Assembly: GCF_014323665.1 (NCBI RefSeq)
Contig: NZ_JABVEB010000007.1
Location: 1-64,000 of the forward strand
Length of the DNA: 64,000 nt
Direction of reading: 5' to 3'
DNA from: Actinomadura sp. HBU206391
GTDB taxonomy: Bacteria > Actinomycetota > Actinomycetes > Streptosporangiales > Streptosporangiaceae
Positions 8,736 through 16,951 of this stretch are shown here, piece by piece; position 1 is the stretch's first letter; each line of letters starts with the position of its first letter. Below the pieces are notes generated by a model. The model was given only the letters and a program-made list of their open reading frames with translations, did not search any database and was not told the origin of the DNA. The translations under genes were made by a program, and so were the position numbers.

Positions 8736-10307
8736 ATGCGCGACGAGGATGTGCGGACCTGCCTGAGAGTGCTCGCCGAGCTGGCCGACGCCCCCCATGA
8801 CGACCCGGATCTCGCCAGCGTCCGGCAAGCGGTGAGCGTCTTCGTGAAGAAGACCCGCGGGCGGCAGAAGGCCGGGGAACGACGGCGACGCTCCGAGGCG
8901 GACGCCGCGGTCCTGGCCGGCACGGCCACCGGAGCCACCGACCGGCAGGAGGGGGCGCCGGCGGTGTCGCGGCCGGTGGAAGACGCTCCCGCACCGGCTT
9001 CGGGGGTGGAGAGCGCACCGGTCCCGCAAGGCCGAGCGCCGGTCCCGCCGGCTCGGCGGCCGGTCGCGCCCCGCCGTACGGACGAAGCGCACCTTCGGAC
9101 GGAGGACGGGCCTCGTCGCATCGGCGGCCTGCTGGCGTGCTACGCGTGCAAGGCCCACTTCCGGCAGATCGACGGCTTCTATCACCGGCTGTGCCCGCCG
9201 TGCGCCGAGGAGAACAGGAGCCACAGGTCGGCGCGCACCGACCTGTCCGGTCGCCGGGCGATCGTCACCGGCGGCCGGGTGAAGGCGGGCTTCGAGCTCG
9301 TGCTCAAGCTGCTGCGCGACGGCGCGGCGGTCACCGCGCTCACCCGCTTCCCCTCCGACGCCCGGCGGCGTTTCGCCGCGGTGGACGATCACGCGGAGTG
9401 GCGGGACCGGCTGACCGTCACCGGCATCGACCTGCGCGACCTCCCCGCCGTGGTGCGATGGTGCGATGAGCAGGTCGCGGCCGCGGAGCCGCTCGACATC
9501 CTGGTGAACCTCGCCGCGCAGACCCTGCGCCATCCGCCGGAGTCGTACGCGGCGCTGATCGCCGCCGAGCGGGCGGCCGGCGCGCTGCCCGCTCGGGCGG
9601 GCGCGCTCTCCGCTCGGGCGGGCGCGCTCTCCGCTCGGGCGGGATCGGGGCCGGAGTCGCCGGACCACGCGCTGCCCGTGGCGGGCCCCGCCGGCTTCGC
9701 GGAGCGGCTCGTACGGCCCGCGGGCGAGGGGAGCCAGGTGACGCCGACCGTAGGGCCGGACGAGGGGTCGCTGAGCGCGGTGCCGGGAATCGTGGACGTC
9801 GCGGGGCTGCTTCCCGACCCCTCGCCGGTCAACTCCTGGACCCGGCTGGTGCACGAGGTCGACCCGGTCGAGCTGCTCGAGGTGCAGCTGATCAATGTCA
9901 CTGCCCCGTTCGTGCTTCTCGGCCGGCTGCGTCCGTTGCTCACGCGCTCACCGTGGCCTCGGCGGTACGTCGTGAACGTCTCGGCCGTCGAGGGGCAGTT
10001 CGACCGGATGTACAAGGGCCCAGAGCACCCGCACACCAACATGGCCAAGGCGGCGCTCAACATGCTGACTCGCACGACCGCCGACGAGCTGGCCGGCCAT
10101 GGCGTCTATGTCACCAGCGTGGATCCCGGCTGGTTCACCGACCAGCAGCCCGAGCCCGACCGGCACCGCCGCACCGCCGCCGGATTCCGGCCGCCTCTCG
10201 ACGTCGTCGACGCCGCGGCGCGCCTGTACGACCCGATCGTGCGCGGCGAGCGGGGCGATCCGCTGTACGGGTGCTTCCTGAAGGACTACCGCGTCACTCC
10301 GTGGTGA
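8736..10307 (+). CDS. SDR-fold oxidoreductase with N-terminal CxxC/CxxC zinc finger
   Basis: This 523-residue protein has three parts. Residues 1-130 are a low-complexity, Ala/Pro/Arg-rich region. Next is a putative four-cysteine zinc knuckle (C135, C138, C153 and C156, in CYACK and CPPC). From about residue 170 there is a Rossmann-fold short-chain dehydrogenase domain. The cofactor loop reads TGGRVKAG instead of the usual TGxxxGxG. In the catalytic segment HPHTNMAKAALNM the lysine is present but the residue four before it is threonine, not tyrosine. Classical redox chemistry is therefore doubtful. A 63-bp in-frame triplication (9581-9643) adds an Ala/Arg-rich insert. The gene is divergent from the AAA+ gene and convergent with the helical-repeat gene, whose product probably belongs to the same system. 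Confidence 0.75.
   Translation: MRDEDVRTCLRVLAELADAPHDDPDLASVRQAVSVFVKKTRGRQKAGERRRRSEADAAVLAGTATGATDRQEGAPAVSRPVEDAPAPASGVESAPVPQGRAPVPPARRPVAPRRTDEAHLRTEDGPRRIGGLLACYACKAHFRQIDGFYHRLCPPCAEENRSHRSARTDLSGRRAIVTGGRVKAGFELVLKLLRDGAAVTALTRFPSDARRRFAAVDDHAEWRDRLTVTGIDLRDLPAVVRWCDEQVAAAEPLDILVNLAAQTLRHPPESYAALIAAERAAGALPARAGALSARAGALSARAGSGPESPDHALPVAGPAGFAERLVRPAGEGSQVTPTVGPDEGSLSAVPGIVDVAGLLPDPSPVNSWTRLVHEVDPVELLEVQLINVTAPFVLLGRLRPLLTRSPWPRRYVVNVSAVEGQFDRMYKGPEHPHTNMAKAALNMLTRTTADELAGHGVYVTSVDPGWFTDQQPEPDRHRRTAAGFRPPLDVVDAAARLYDPIVRGERGDPLYGCFLKDYRVTPW
9581..9643 (+). repeat. Three tandem 21-bp repeats inside the SDR gene
   Basis: Three adjacent 21-bp units (9581-9601, 9602-9622 and 9623-9643) differ at only two positions. 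They encode a repeated ALxARAG heptapeptide. The insert lies between the central strands of the Rossmann domain, in a surface loop by position. It looks like a slippage expansion. Confidence 0.8.
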
Positions 10308-10310
10308 CCC

Positions 10311-11972
10311 TCAGCCGTTCTCACCGCCCACCACGCCGGAGGTCATGAGCAGCTCGGGCAGGGTTCCGACGAAACCGTCCCGCAACAGCCGTAGCGCCAC
10401 CATCCAGGCCTCCGGCCGGCCGCCCAGGTGCAGGTGGACCAGCTCGGCCAGCCGGCGGAGCACCCTCGGGTCGGGCATCGCGTCGCCGACGGGCGCGAGC
10501 ACCGCGTCGGGGGTCACCAGTTCCAGCACCTGGTCGGCGGTGAGCTCGTCCCCGTGCCGCTGTAGCGCCGCCGCCACCTGCCTGCCGTAGATGGTCGTGG
10601 GATCCCAGTGCGCACGCACCTTCGGATCGCGAAGCCGCCGGCGCGGACCCTGCCCGGTCTCGTCGACGAGGAAGGGACGCAGCACCACGTCGCCGATCCG
10701 GCCGGTCAGCGCACGCACCGTCGCGGTGCCGCGCATTCCCGGCAGCCACAGCGACTCGGCGAAGAGGGCGAGCGGCTCGGGGGGCAGCAGCTCGATGACG
10801 TCCTCGGCGGTCAGCGTGCCTGCGACGAGGCCGTTCCCGGCGACGTTGACGACGGTCTGCGTGCCGGTCAGCGCGAGGTGCTCGCAGGCCGCCGCGAGCA
10901 GTTCGGGCGTCGGGTCGGAGATCAGCGAGGCGAGCGCCGGATGGTCGGCGATGACCAGTCGGAGCAACTCCGGCGGGGTGTCGGTGCGCTGCGCCATCAC
11001 CCGGGCCGCTGGCCGGGGGAGCGGCCCGTCGGCGCGCCGTCGGCGCGGTTCGTCGGCCAGCACCGCCGGCCAGTCGACCCGGGGTATCGAGGGGTGTCGC
11101 CGATCCACGATCGTGCGGACCAGCGCCGGGCTCTCCTGGCGCCAGGGTTCCCGGGCGATCGTGTCGGCGATCTCGGCCGCCGACCGCAGCCATTCGGGCC
11201 GTCTCACCCGCTCGGAGAGCTCACGCAGCCGCGCTGCGCCGTCCTCGCCGGCCAGGGCGGCCTTGACGTACGCCCGTACGCCCGGCTCGGAATCCTCGGG
11301 TCCCCACCGCTCCTCGGGGAGGGCGTCCAGTTCGAGCAGTTCCCGGAGCCGGGCGCGCCGACCGGCGTCGAGCAGGGTGCGGCAGGCGCGTACCGCGCCG
11401 TGCGGGTCGGTCCCGCGGCGCAGGGCGCCGAGCGCGTGATCGGCCAGGTCGGGGTCGGCCGAGTGGAGAAGAGGGGGCAGCAGCCTGCTCGTCCGCCCCT
11501 GCCCGTCGGCCTCATGAAGCAGCTCCCACAGCCGCGCGGGAAGGGGGACCGGTGAGACGCCGTCCCGGCGGGAGGTCTGGTGGGCGAGTTGCCGCCTCAG
11601 GTTCCGGGGAACGCGGTCGGAGAGGTACAGCGCGAGGTTGATCTCAGGGTCGTCGAGATCGAGCAGACGGCCCAGCAGGCTGGAGGTGTGGTCGGACAGT
11701 GCGTCGCCGGCCAGCCTCGAGTCTCGCATGGTCTCCAGCAGCAGACCGCGATCCGGGCGCCGCAGCATCGCCTCGGCGATCATACGGTTGGGCATCCCGT
11801 GGCTGACGTGCGCGCGACCGGCCCGGTCGTGACGCAGGTGGCCGAGAAGGGCGTCGAGTTCACCAGGGGTCGCGAATCGCAGCAGTCCGGCGGCGCAGGC
11901 GTAGCCGTCCGAAGCCCTGAGATAGGTGGCGGTCGCAGAGGTCACGAGCCGACACCGTACGGGGTGATCCAC
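10311..11972 (-). CDS. Uncharacterised helical-repeat protein of the AAA+/VWA locus
   Basis: I recognise no family in this 553-residue protein. It is rich in Leu, Arg, Ala and Asp, with repeated amphipathic helices such as DPDLADHALGALRRG, AWMVALRLLRDGF and TPELLAAACEHLAL. This suggests a HEAT- or leucine-repeat-like solenoid. No signal peptide or membrane segment is apparent. GTG codons at 11972 and 11945 are both possible starts; the second gives a cleaner N-terminus. It lies downstream of the metallopeptidase/VWA gene on the same strand, after about 200 bp of 12-bp repeats, and ends 3 bp from the convergent SDR gene. By position it may be a scaffold or adaptor for the ATPase, which is inference. 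Confidence 0.7.
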   Translation of the reverse strand: MDHPVRCRLVTSATATYLRASDGYACAAGLLRFATPGELDALLGHLRHDRAGRAHVSHGMPNRMIAEAMLRRPDRGLLLETMRDSRLAGDALSDHTSSLLGRLLDLDDPEINLALYLSDRVPRNLRRQLAHQTSRRDGVSPVPLPARLWELLHEADGQGRTSRLLPPLLHSADPDLADHALGALRRGTDPHGAVRACRTLLDAGRRARLRELLELDALPEERWGPEDSEPGVRAYVKAALAGEDGAARLRELSERVRRPEWLRSAAEIADTIAREPWRQESPALVRTIVDRRHPSIPRVDWPAVLADEPRRRRADGPLPRPAARVMAQRTDTPPELLRLVIADHPALASLISDPTPELLAAACEHLALTGTQTVVNVAGNGLVAGTLTAEDVIELLPPEPLALFAESLWLPGMRGTATVRALTGRIGDVVLRPFLVDETGQGPRRRLRDPKVRAHWDPTTIYGRQVAAALQRHGDELTADQVLELVTPDAVLAPVGDAMPDPRVLRRLAELVHLHLGGRPEAWMVALRLLRDGFVGTLPELLMTSGVVGGENG

Positions 11973-12062
11973 ACCCGCCGCCAGTGAGCGATCGCACAGC
12001 CCCGCCCACGCCGATGCGGTCGCGGCACGCCGTGCGGGCGCCTACGCGGACGTCCATGCGAG

Positions 12063-12182
12063 CGCTGTGCCCCCGCTTGTGCCCCCGCTTGTGCCCCCGC
12101 TTGTGCCGACGCTTGTGCCGACGCCTGTGCCGACGCCTGTACCGACGCCTGTACCGACGCTTGCGCCGACGCCTATGCGGGA
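12063..12182. repeat. Ten-copy 12-bp tandem repeat array
   Basis: Units of 12 bp with consensus GCYTGTGCCGAC run without spacers; 12075-12170 holds eight clean copies and the edges are degenerate. The array starts at the 3' end of the metallopeptidase/VWA gene (its stop lies within the last unit) and fills most of the gap before the next gene. There are no spacers, so it is not CRISPR. It could be a protein-binding array or a slippage product. Confidence 0.85.
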
Positions 12183-13582
12183 CGCACCCGGTGGCAGGCC
12201 ATCGGAGGGTGCCGTCGCTCCGGCCAGTCGTCGCCGCCTGGAGTGATCAGCCAGATCCACTTGTCCGGCCGCGCCGGGCTGATCTTGGGGGCGAGGCCGT
12301 CGGTGACGATGATGACGGCGTCGGGATGTTCGTCGAGGCGCTCGCCGTTCACCGCGTGGCGGCCCTCGACGTAGTCGCGGACGACGCCGAAGTTCGTACC
12401 GCCCCCTCCGTACACCCGCTCGCCCGGCCGGAACGGCATCACCATCGCGTCGAAGCTCAGCCAGTGCGCCTCTACCCCGTCGATCTGGCCGACCAGTTCG
12501 GTCAACCACTCGACCAGCGGGGTGAGCATGGACCCGGACGTGTCGAGCGCGATGACCACGGTCTTGACCCGCTCGGGCCCACGGCGGGCCAGCATGGGGT
12601 CGTGACCGAGGGCCGCGAGCAGCGCGCCACGCTTCTTCGGGTAGACGAGCCGCTCGCCCTCGCGCAGTCTGGACGCGAGCACGTCGACCAGCCACCGCTG
12701 CCACCAGTCGACTCGCCGGGTGCGCGTGGTGACACCGCGCAGCGCGTGTGCGCCGAGGTCGCCCCACAGCCGGTCGACACGGTCACTGGCGCCCTCGGTG
12801 CGGCCGAGCAGGTCGAGCAGTTCCCCGCGCGCCGCGACGTCGCCGCGCCGGGCGGCGATGAGCACGCTGCGCAGCACGTCGGAGGCGACGCGGTCGACGG
12901 TCTCCTGGTCGAGCCCGGCGTCGTCGAGCAGCAGGTGGACGCAGACCGGTCCCGGCACGGGCGGGTGCCGCATCCGGCCGAGCTCGCGGTAGACGCTCAT
13001 GTCGGTGGCGATGAAGGCCGCGTAGTCGAGCGAGTCGGCGCCTTGGGCGTCGAGGTCGGCGCGGTAGGCGCGGTGGATCTCTTCGGGGTCGATGCCGACC
13101 GGCTCGCCGTCGATCGTGGGCAGGCCGGCCTCGCGCAGTCGCACCTTGGCGACGTGGTTGACGGTGACCTCGCAAGCCACGATGAAGACCGGGTCCTCGC
13201 GCAGTTCCCGGTCGGCGAACAGATGCCGCTGCACCAGGTGCCGGGCCTCATGGAAGAGGACGAACCGCACGCCTTCCAGACCGAGCGCCACGAAGAAGTC
13301 CGGGTTGTAGAGCAGCAGGCAGGTGCCGTCGCCCGAGGCCAGCACGGCGGCGGTGCCCACCGCGGTGGTCGCGATCTGGTGGTGGCATTTGGTGTAGATC
13401 CATGACGCGATGGCGCTGTGCGTCATCCCGAGATCCAGCAGCGCCTGCTCCTTCAGCCGCCGAGCCGCCTCGACCGTGCCGGGGTCCGCCGGCCGCCATT
13501 GCTCCAGGGCGCGCCGGTCGGTGAGATCCACCACCGGTGCTCTCGGCCGCACCCGGTCCCCGTACGCCATGCGCCCAAGCAT
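12173..13582 (-). CDS. DUF2201-type zinc metallopeptidase with C-terminal von Willebrand A domain
   Basis: This 469-residue protein combines two modules. The N-terminal half has a zincin motif HEARH (111-115) within FVLFHEARHLVQRH, with a downstream ACEVTVNH segment that may supply the third ligand. The C-terminal VWA domain has a complete MIDAS: DTSGSM (347-352), a GGGGTNF threonine near 396 and TDG (427-429). This is the DUF2201 arrangement, typically encoded with MoxR-like AAA+ ATPases. No secretion signal is seen, so it probably acts in the cytoplasm. ATG codons at 13582 and 13570 are both possible starts. The P450 gene ends 66 bp upstream on the same strand, so read-through is possible. 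The domain calls are strong and the substrate is unknown. Confidence 0.85.
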   Translation of the reverse strand: MLGRMAYGDRVRPRAPVVDLTDRRALEQWRPADPGTVEAARRLKEQALLDLGMTHSAIASWIYTKCHHQIATTAVGTAAVLASGDGTCLLLYNPDFFVALGLEGVRFVLFHEARHLVQRHLFADRELREDPVFIVACEVTVNHVAKVRLREAGLPTIDGEPVGIDPEEIHRAYRADLDAQGADSLDYAAFIATDMSVYRELGRMRHPPVPGPVCVHLLLDDAGLDQETVDRVASDVLRSVLIAARRGDVAARGELLDLLGRTEGASDRVDRLWGDLGAHALRGVTTRTRRVDWWQRWLVDVLASRLREGERLVYPKKRGALLAALGHDPMLARRGPERVKTVVIALDTSGSMLTPLVEWLTELVGQIDGVEAHWLSFDAMVMPFRPGERVYGGGGTNFGVVRDYVEGRHAVNGERLDEHPDAVIIVTDGLAPKISPARPDKWIWLITPGGDDWPERRHPPMACHRVRPA

Positions 13583-13648
13583 TACGCCCGGCGGGACGGA
13601 TCTCCAGCGGTTTCCCGGCCCCGCCCGGCCGGGCCGGGTCCGGCGGGG

Positions 13649-14824
13649 CTACCAGGTGACGGGCAGTGCCATGAGGCCGCCGGTCAGCTGGTCGGGGCGC
13701 TGTTCGAGGCGATCGAGCGGCACGGTCGGCCGCAGCGCGGGGAAGCGCCGGGGAAGTGCGCCGAAGACCGCGCGCAGCTCCACCCTGGCCAGGCTCGCCC
13801 CGAGGCAGAACCGGATCGCGTACCCGAATCCCAGATGCGGATCAGTGGACTCACGGGTGACGTCGAACCGTTCGGGATCGGGGTAGACCCGTTCGTCGCG
13901 ATTGGCCGCGACCGTGGCCAGCACGACGAGTTCGCCGGCCTTGATCGTCACCCCGTCGACCTCGACGTCCTCATGGGCGTAGCGGATCAGCCCGTGCTCG
14001 CTCGACGCGCCCATCCGCATGATCTCCTCCACTGCCGCGTCGGTCAGGTTCGGGTCGCGTTTCAGCGCTTCGAACTGGCCGGGGTTGCTCAGCAACAGCA
14101 GCACGCCGTAGTCGATCTGGTTCATCGTGGTCTCGTGGCCCGCGAAGAGAAGGCCTCCGGCGAGCGTCGCGACCTCGTGGCTCGGCAGGTCGGCCGCGGC
14201 CAGATCGGAGTACACGTCCTCGCCCGGGTCGGAGCGCTTGGCCGTGACGATGCCGTGCGTGTAGACCTGCATCTCCTCACGTGCCGCCGCGGAACGGCGC
14301 AGGTCGCGCAGGTCTCCCATGTCGTCGGCGATCGCCCGGAATCGGTCGCGGTCCTCGTACGGCACACCGAGCAGCTCGCAGATCACCTGTATGGGCAACG
14401 GGACGGACAACAGCTCATGCAGGTCGGCCGGCGGCCCGTGCTCCTCCATCTCGTCCAGCAGGTCGTCGACGAGCTGCTGGACGCGCCCGGCCAGCGCCTG
14501 CATGCGGCGGGCGGAGAAGGCGGGTGCGAGCAGCCGTCGCATGCGGTCGTGCGCCGCCTTCTCGGTGGCGTGCTCGCCCTGCGGCCCGCCGAGAAGGCTG
14601 GAGTTGGACAGCCGGGGAGCGGTCTCGGGCGTGGGGTGGGAGCGCCCGAATCGTTCGTCAGCGAAGATCTTGCGGGCCTGTTCGTACCCGGTCACGAGCC
14701 AGGCCTCGTCTCCAGTGCTGGTGCGGACCCTGGTGACGGGCTCCTCCTTCCGCAGGACTGCGAACGCCGGCGAGAGTTCCAGCAGGTTGGCTCGTTCGAA
14801 CGGCAACCGCGGCAGGTCGGTCAT
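13649..14824 (-). CDS. Cytochrome P450
   Basis: This is a soluble bacterial P450 of about 391 residues. The I-helix carries AGHETT, the K-helix has the ExxR motif in EEIMRMG, and PDPERFDVTR is the meander region. The haem loop is FGYAIRFCLG with Cys near 340. The usual pattern is FGxGxHxCxG, so the second Gly is Ala and the His/Arg position is Arg. The rest looks intact and it is probably active. The ATG at 14824 follows AAGGGG; a longer upstream start at 14890 is less likely. No ferredoxin gene lies beside it. It is divergent from a DUF574 methyltransferase. The substrate is unknown, and the CYP105/107-like class is a guess from length and motifs. Confidence 0.93.
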   Translation of the reverse strand: MTDLPRLPFERANLLELSPAFAVLRKEEPVTRVRTSTGDEAWLVTGYEQARKIFADERFGRSHPTPETAPRLSNSSLLGGPQGEHATEKAAHDRMRRLLAPAFSARRMQALAGRVQQLVDDLLDEMEEHGPPADLHELLSVPLPIQVICELLGVPYEDRDRFRAIADDMGDLRDLRRSAAAREEMQVYTHGIVTAKRSDPGEDVYSDLAAADLPSHEVATLAGGLLFAGHETTMNQIDYGVLLLLSNPGQFEALKRDPNLTDAAVEEIMRMGASSEHGLIRYAHEDVEVDGVTIKAGELVVLATVAANRDERVYPDPERFDVTRESTDPHLGFGYAIRFCLGASLARVELRAVFGALPRRFPALRPTVPLDRLEQRPDQLTGGLMALPVTW

Positions 14825-15100
14825 GTCAGGAGCCCCTTGTTCCGCCTCTGGTCCACTCCCGAACCTCGCATTCGTCAGGTCTGCGGTCAATGCGCCGGTT
14901 CCGGCCGAACCCGGTGTCCGACCGGTGTGGTCCTCGGTCCGCCTTGGGCCCGTCCGGGCGATCGGCCGCTAGGTCGAAAGGCTGGGTGTCTTGAACGATT
15001 TCGCGAGCAATGCAACGCTGCTGCAACAGCGTCAGTAACTATGTCGTTATGTCCCGGTCGGCGTTAGCCTCGATGGAATCGATCGGGTGGAGGGATCACG
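14825..15100. promoter_or_regulatory. Divergent P450/methyltransferase intergenic region
   Basis: This 276-bp gap must hold both promoters. I see a small dyad ACGCTG/CAGCGT (15015-15020 and 15027-15032) next to a relatively AT-rich stretch (TAACTATGTCGTTATG) just before the methyltransferase gene. No clear operator for a known regulator is recognisable. Confidence 0.4.
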
Positions 15101-15916
15101 GTGGCACCTTCGGAACGGGAACTTCCCCGCTTCGATCCGACGATGCCCAACGAGGCACGCGTCCTCGATTTCATCATCGGTGGCAAGGACCACTTCGCGG
15201 TCGACAGGGAGGCTGCGGACAAAATTCTGGAAGTGGCCCCGGACCTGCCGTTGCTCATGAGCGAGAGCCGCAAGTGCCTCGGGCGCATGGTCCGCTTCCT
15301 GGCGCAGGTCGGCATCCGGCAGTTCGTCGACATCGGTTGCGGGCTGCCGACCCGAGGGAACGTCCACGAGATAGCGCAGGCCGCGGCCCCCGGTTCCCGG
15401 GTGGTCTACGTCGACAACGACCCGGTGGTGGTGGCACACGCCCAGGCGCTGCTGGTCAGCAACGACGACACCAGCGTGGTGCAGGCCGACGCGCGTGACG
15501 TCGAGCACATCCTCGCCCACCCCGGCCTCACGTCACTGATAGATCTGGAGCAGCCGGTCGCCTTCCTGCTGGTGTCGCTGCTCCAGGGGATCCACGAGGA
15601 CGACGTCGCGACCGGGATCGTCAAACGGCTGCGGGACGCCATGGCCCCGGGAAGTCACCTCGCCATCGCCCACGCGATCTCGGATACCTGCCCCGAGGTC
15701 ACGGCGGATCTCTGGGCGCTCTTCCGCCGCGGGAGCACCAGGGGTGAGCCGCGGTGCAACGTCCGGAACAAGGCCGAGATCGATCCCTACTTCGACGGAC
15801 TCGAGCTCGTCGAGCCGGGCGTCGTGCATCTGCCCGCGTGGCGGCCGGATCCCGGCGAGCCCACCGTCGATCCGGAATCGGTCTGGGTGGTCGGCGGGAT
15901 CGGCCGCAAGAACTGA
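15101..15916 (+). CDS. DUF574-family S-adenosylmethionine-dependent methyltransferase
   Basis: This 271-residue protein belongs to the actinobacteria-enriched DUF574 (PF04672) group. The signature start PNEARVLDFIIGGKDHFAVD is clear, followed by the SAM-binding strand QFVDIGCGLPTRGNVHE and a YVDNDPVV acidic strand. Members have methyltransferase folds, but few substrates are known. The GTG at 15101 is preceded by GTGGAGGG. The gene is monocistronic in appearance: divergent from the P450 and convergent with a small membrane protein 14 bp away. Paralogues are usually numerous in Streptomyces and Streptosporangiales genomes, which supports the host assignment. Confidence 0.92.
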   Translation: MAPSERELPRFDPTMPNEARVLDFIIGGKDHFAVDREAADKILEVAPDLPLLMSESRKCLGRMVRFLAQVGIRQFVDIGCGLPTRGNVHEIAQAAAPGSRVVYVDNDPVVVAHAQALLVSNDDTSVVQADARDVEHILAHPGLTSLIDLEQPVAFLLVSLLQGIHEDDVATGIVKRLRDAMAPGSHLAIAHAISDTCPEVTADLWALFRRGSTRGEPRCNVRNKAEIDPYFDGLELVEPGVVHLPAWRPDPGEPTVDPESVWVVGGIGRKN

Positions 15917-15930
15917 CGGCGCCCCCGCGC

Positions 15931-16149
15931 CTACTTGCGCTTCAGCGGAACCCCGCCGGGAGTGCTGTCGTTGGGCACCAGATAGGTGATGGCCGCCTGG
16001 GCTCCGAGGCCCACCAGGGCGATCAGAATCTCCCTGTTGAGCTCCCCGGCCTGGATCCAGTTCACGAGGAAGGCCGCCAGCGCGGTGACGAACATGGCCC
16101 ACCACTTGCGCGTCGGCCAAGGTGAGGTGGCCGTGGTCGAGTCTGGCAT
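15931..16149 (-). CDS. Small two-helix holin-like membrane protein
   Basis: This 72-residue protein has a polar N-terminus, a PWPTRKWWAM lead-in and two hydrophobic segments (about 17-33 and 41-58), ending in a basic LKRK tail. The arrangement and the WPTRKWW start resemble small holin-like proteins annotated in actinobacteria and their phages. The ATG at 16149 has a strong GAGGAG site. No endolysin or other phage gene is nearby, so it may be a chromosomal orphan with a different role. The membrane-protein call is secure; the holin function is speculative. Confidence 0.7.
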   Translation of the reverse strand: MPDSTTATSPWPTRKWWAMFVTALAAFLVNWIQAGELNREILIALVGLGAQAAITYLVPNDSTPGGVPLKRK

Positions 16150-16273
16150 GTCACACTCCTCGAGAAATGTTGCACCGTCACGATGCTCATCCGATTCGAG
16201 GGCATCGGAGTTACTCCGCTGGCTGACATCGGACACGCCTGCGTGAGGGGGCGAGTCAAGTCGAGGAGGGCTG

Positions 16274-16927
16274 GTGCGCGTTCGGCTCATCAGACACGGC
16301 CAGAGCGAGTCGAACGCAGGGCTACCGACCAACGGGCCCGCCGTCACGCCTCTCACCGCCGTAGGCCGGGAGCAGGCGGAGCGGGTGGCCGAGGTCTTCA
16401 CCGAGCCGCCCTCGCTCATCGTGTCGTCGCCGTTCATCCGGGCCGGGCAGACAGCCGAGCCGACCCGCAGGCGCTTCCCCGACGTCCCCTACGAGGAATG
16501 GCCGGTCCAGGAGTTCACCTATCTGGGCAGCCTGCACGGTCCGTCGACGACCGGGGAGGAACGCCGGCCGCACGTGGAGGCCTACTGGGAGCGGTGCGAC
16601 CCGACCTACGTCAACGGCGGAGGTGGGGAGTCGTTCGCCGCTCTGATCGGCCGGACCGGAGACCTTCTCGGCCGCGTCGACACCGGGTCTGAGGGACTCG
16701 TGGCCGTCTTCACCCATGGGCTGTTCATGCGTGCGTTGATCTGGTCGGTGCTCACCGGCACCCGCGAGCCCGACGCCGCCGACATGCGCGACTACCGCCG
16801 GTTCGCCGAGGTCTACGTGCTGCCCAACGGCTGCATCGTCGACCTGCGCCTCACCGGCGGCCGCCCCGCCGTGGTCGGCGGAGGTGTCACACATCTACCC
16901 GTCCACCTCGTCACGGGCGCCGGCTGA
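16274..16927 (+). CDS. Histidine phosphatase (phosphoglycerate mutase-like) family protein
   Basis: This 217-residue enzyme has the RHG active-site start (RLIRHGQSESN, with the phospho-accepting His near residue 8). Other family features are TPLTAVGREQAERV, SSPFIRAGQTA and a late FTHGLFMRA containing the second catalytic His. The family covers phosphatases and mutases acting on small metabolites or proteins, and specificity cannot be read here. The GTG at 16274 follows GAGGAGGG closely. It converges on the response regulator gene downstream. Confidence 0.9.
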   Translation: MRVRLIRHGQSESNAGLPTNGPAVTPLTAVGREQAERVAEVFTEPPSLIVSSPFIRAGQTAEPTRRRFPDVPYEEWPVQEFTYLGSLHGPSTTGEERRPHVEAYWERCDPTYVNGGGGESFAALIGRTGDLLGRVDTGSEGLVAVFTHGLFMRALIWSVLTGTREPDAADMRDYRRFAEVYVLPNGCIVDLRLTGGRPAVVGGGVTHLPVHLVTGAG

Positions 16928-16951
16928 TCTCCTGGGCGGGGAGGCCGACCG

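Noticed and set aside
12063-12182. A CRISPR array
   Set aside because: The 12-bp units are directly adjacent with no spacers, and no cas gene is in the window.
13649-15916. A natural-product biosynthetic cluster based on the P450 and methyltransferase
   Set aside because: No core synthase, carrier protein or precursor gene is present, and the two genes are divergent.
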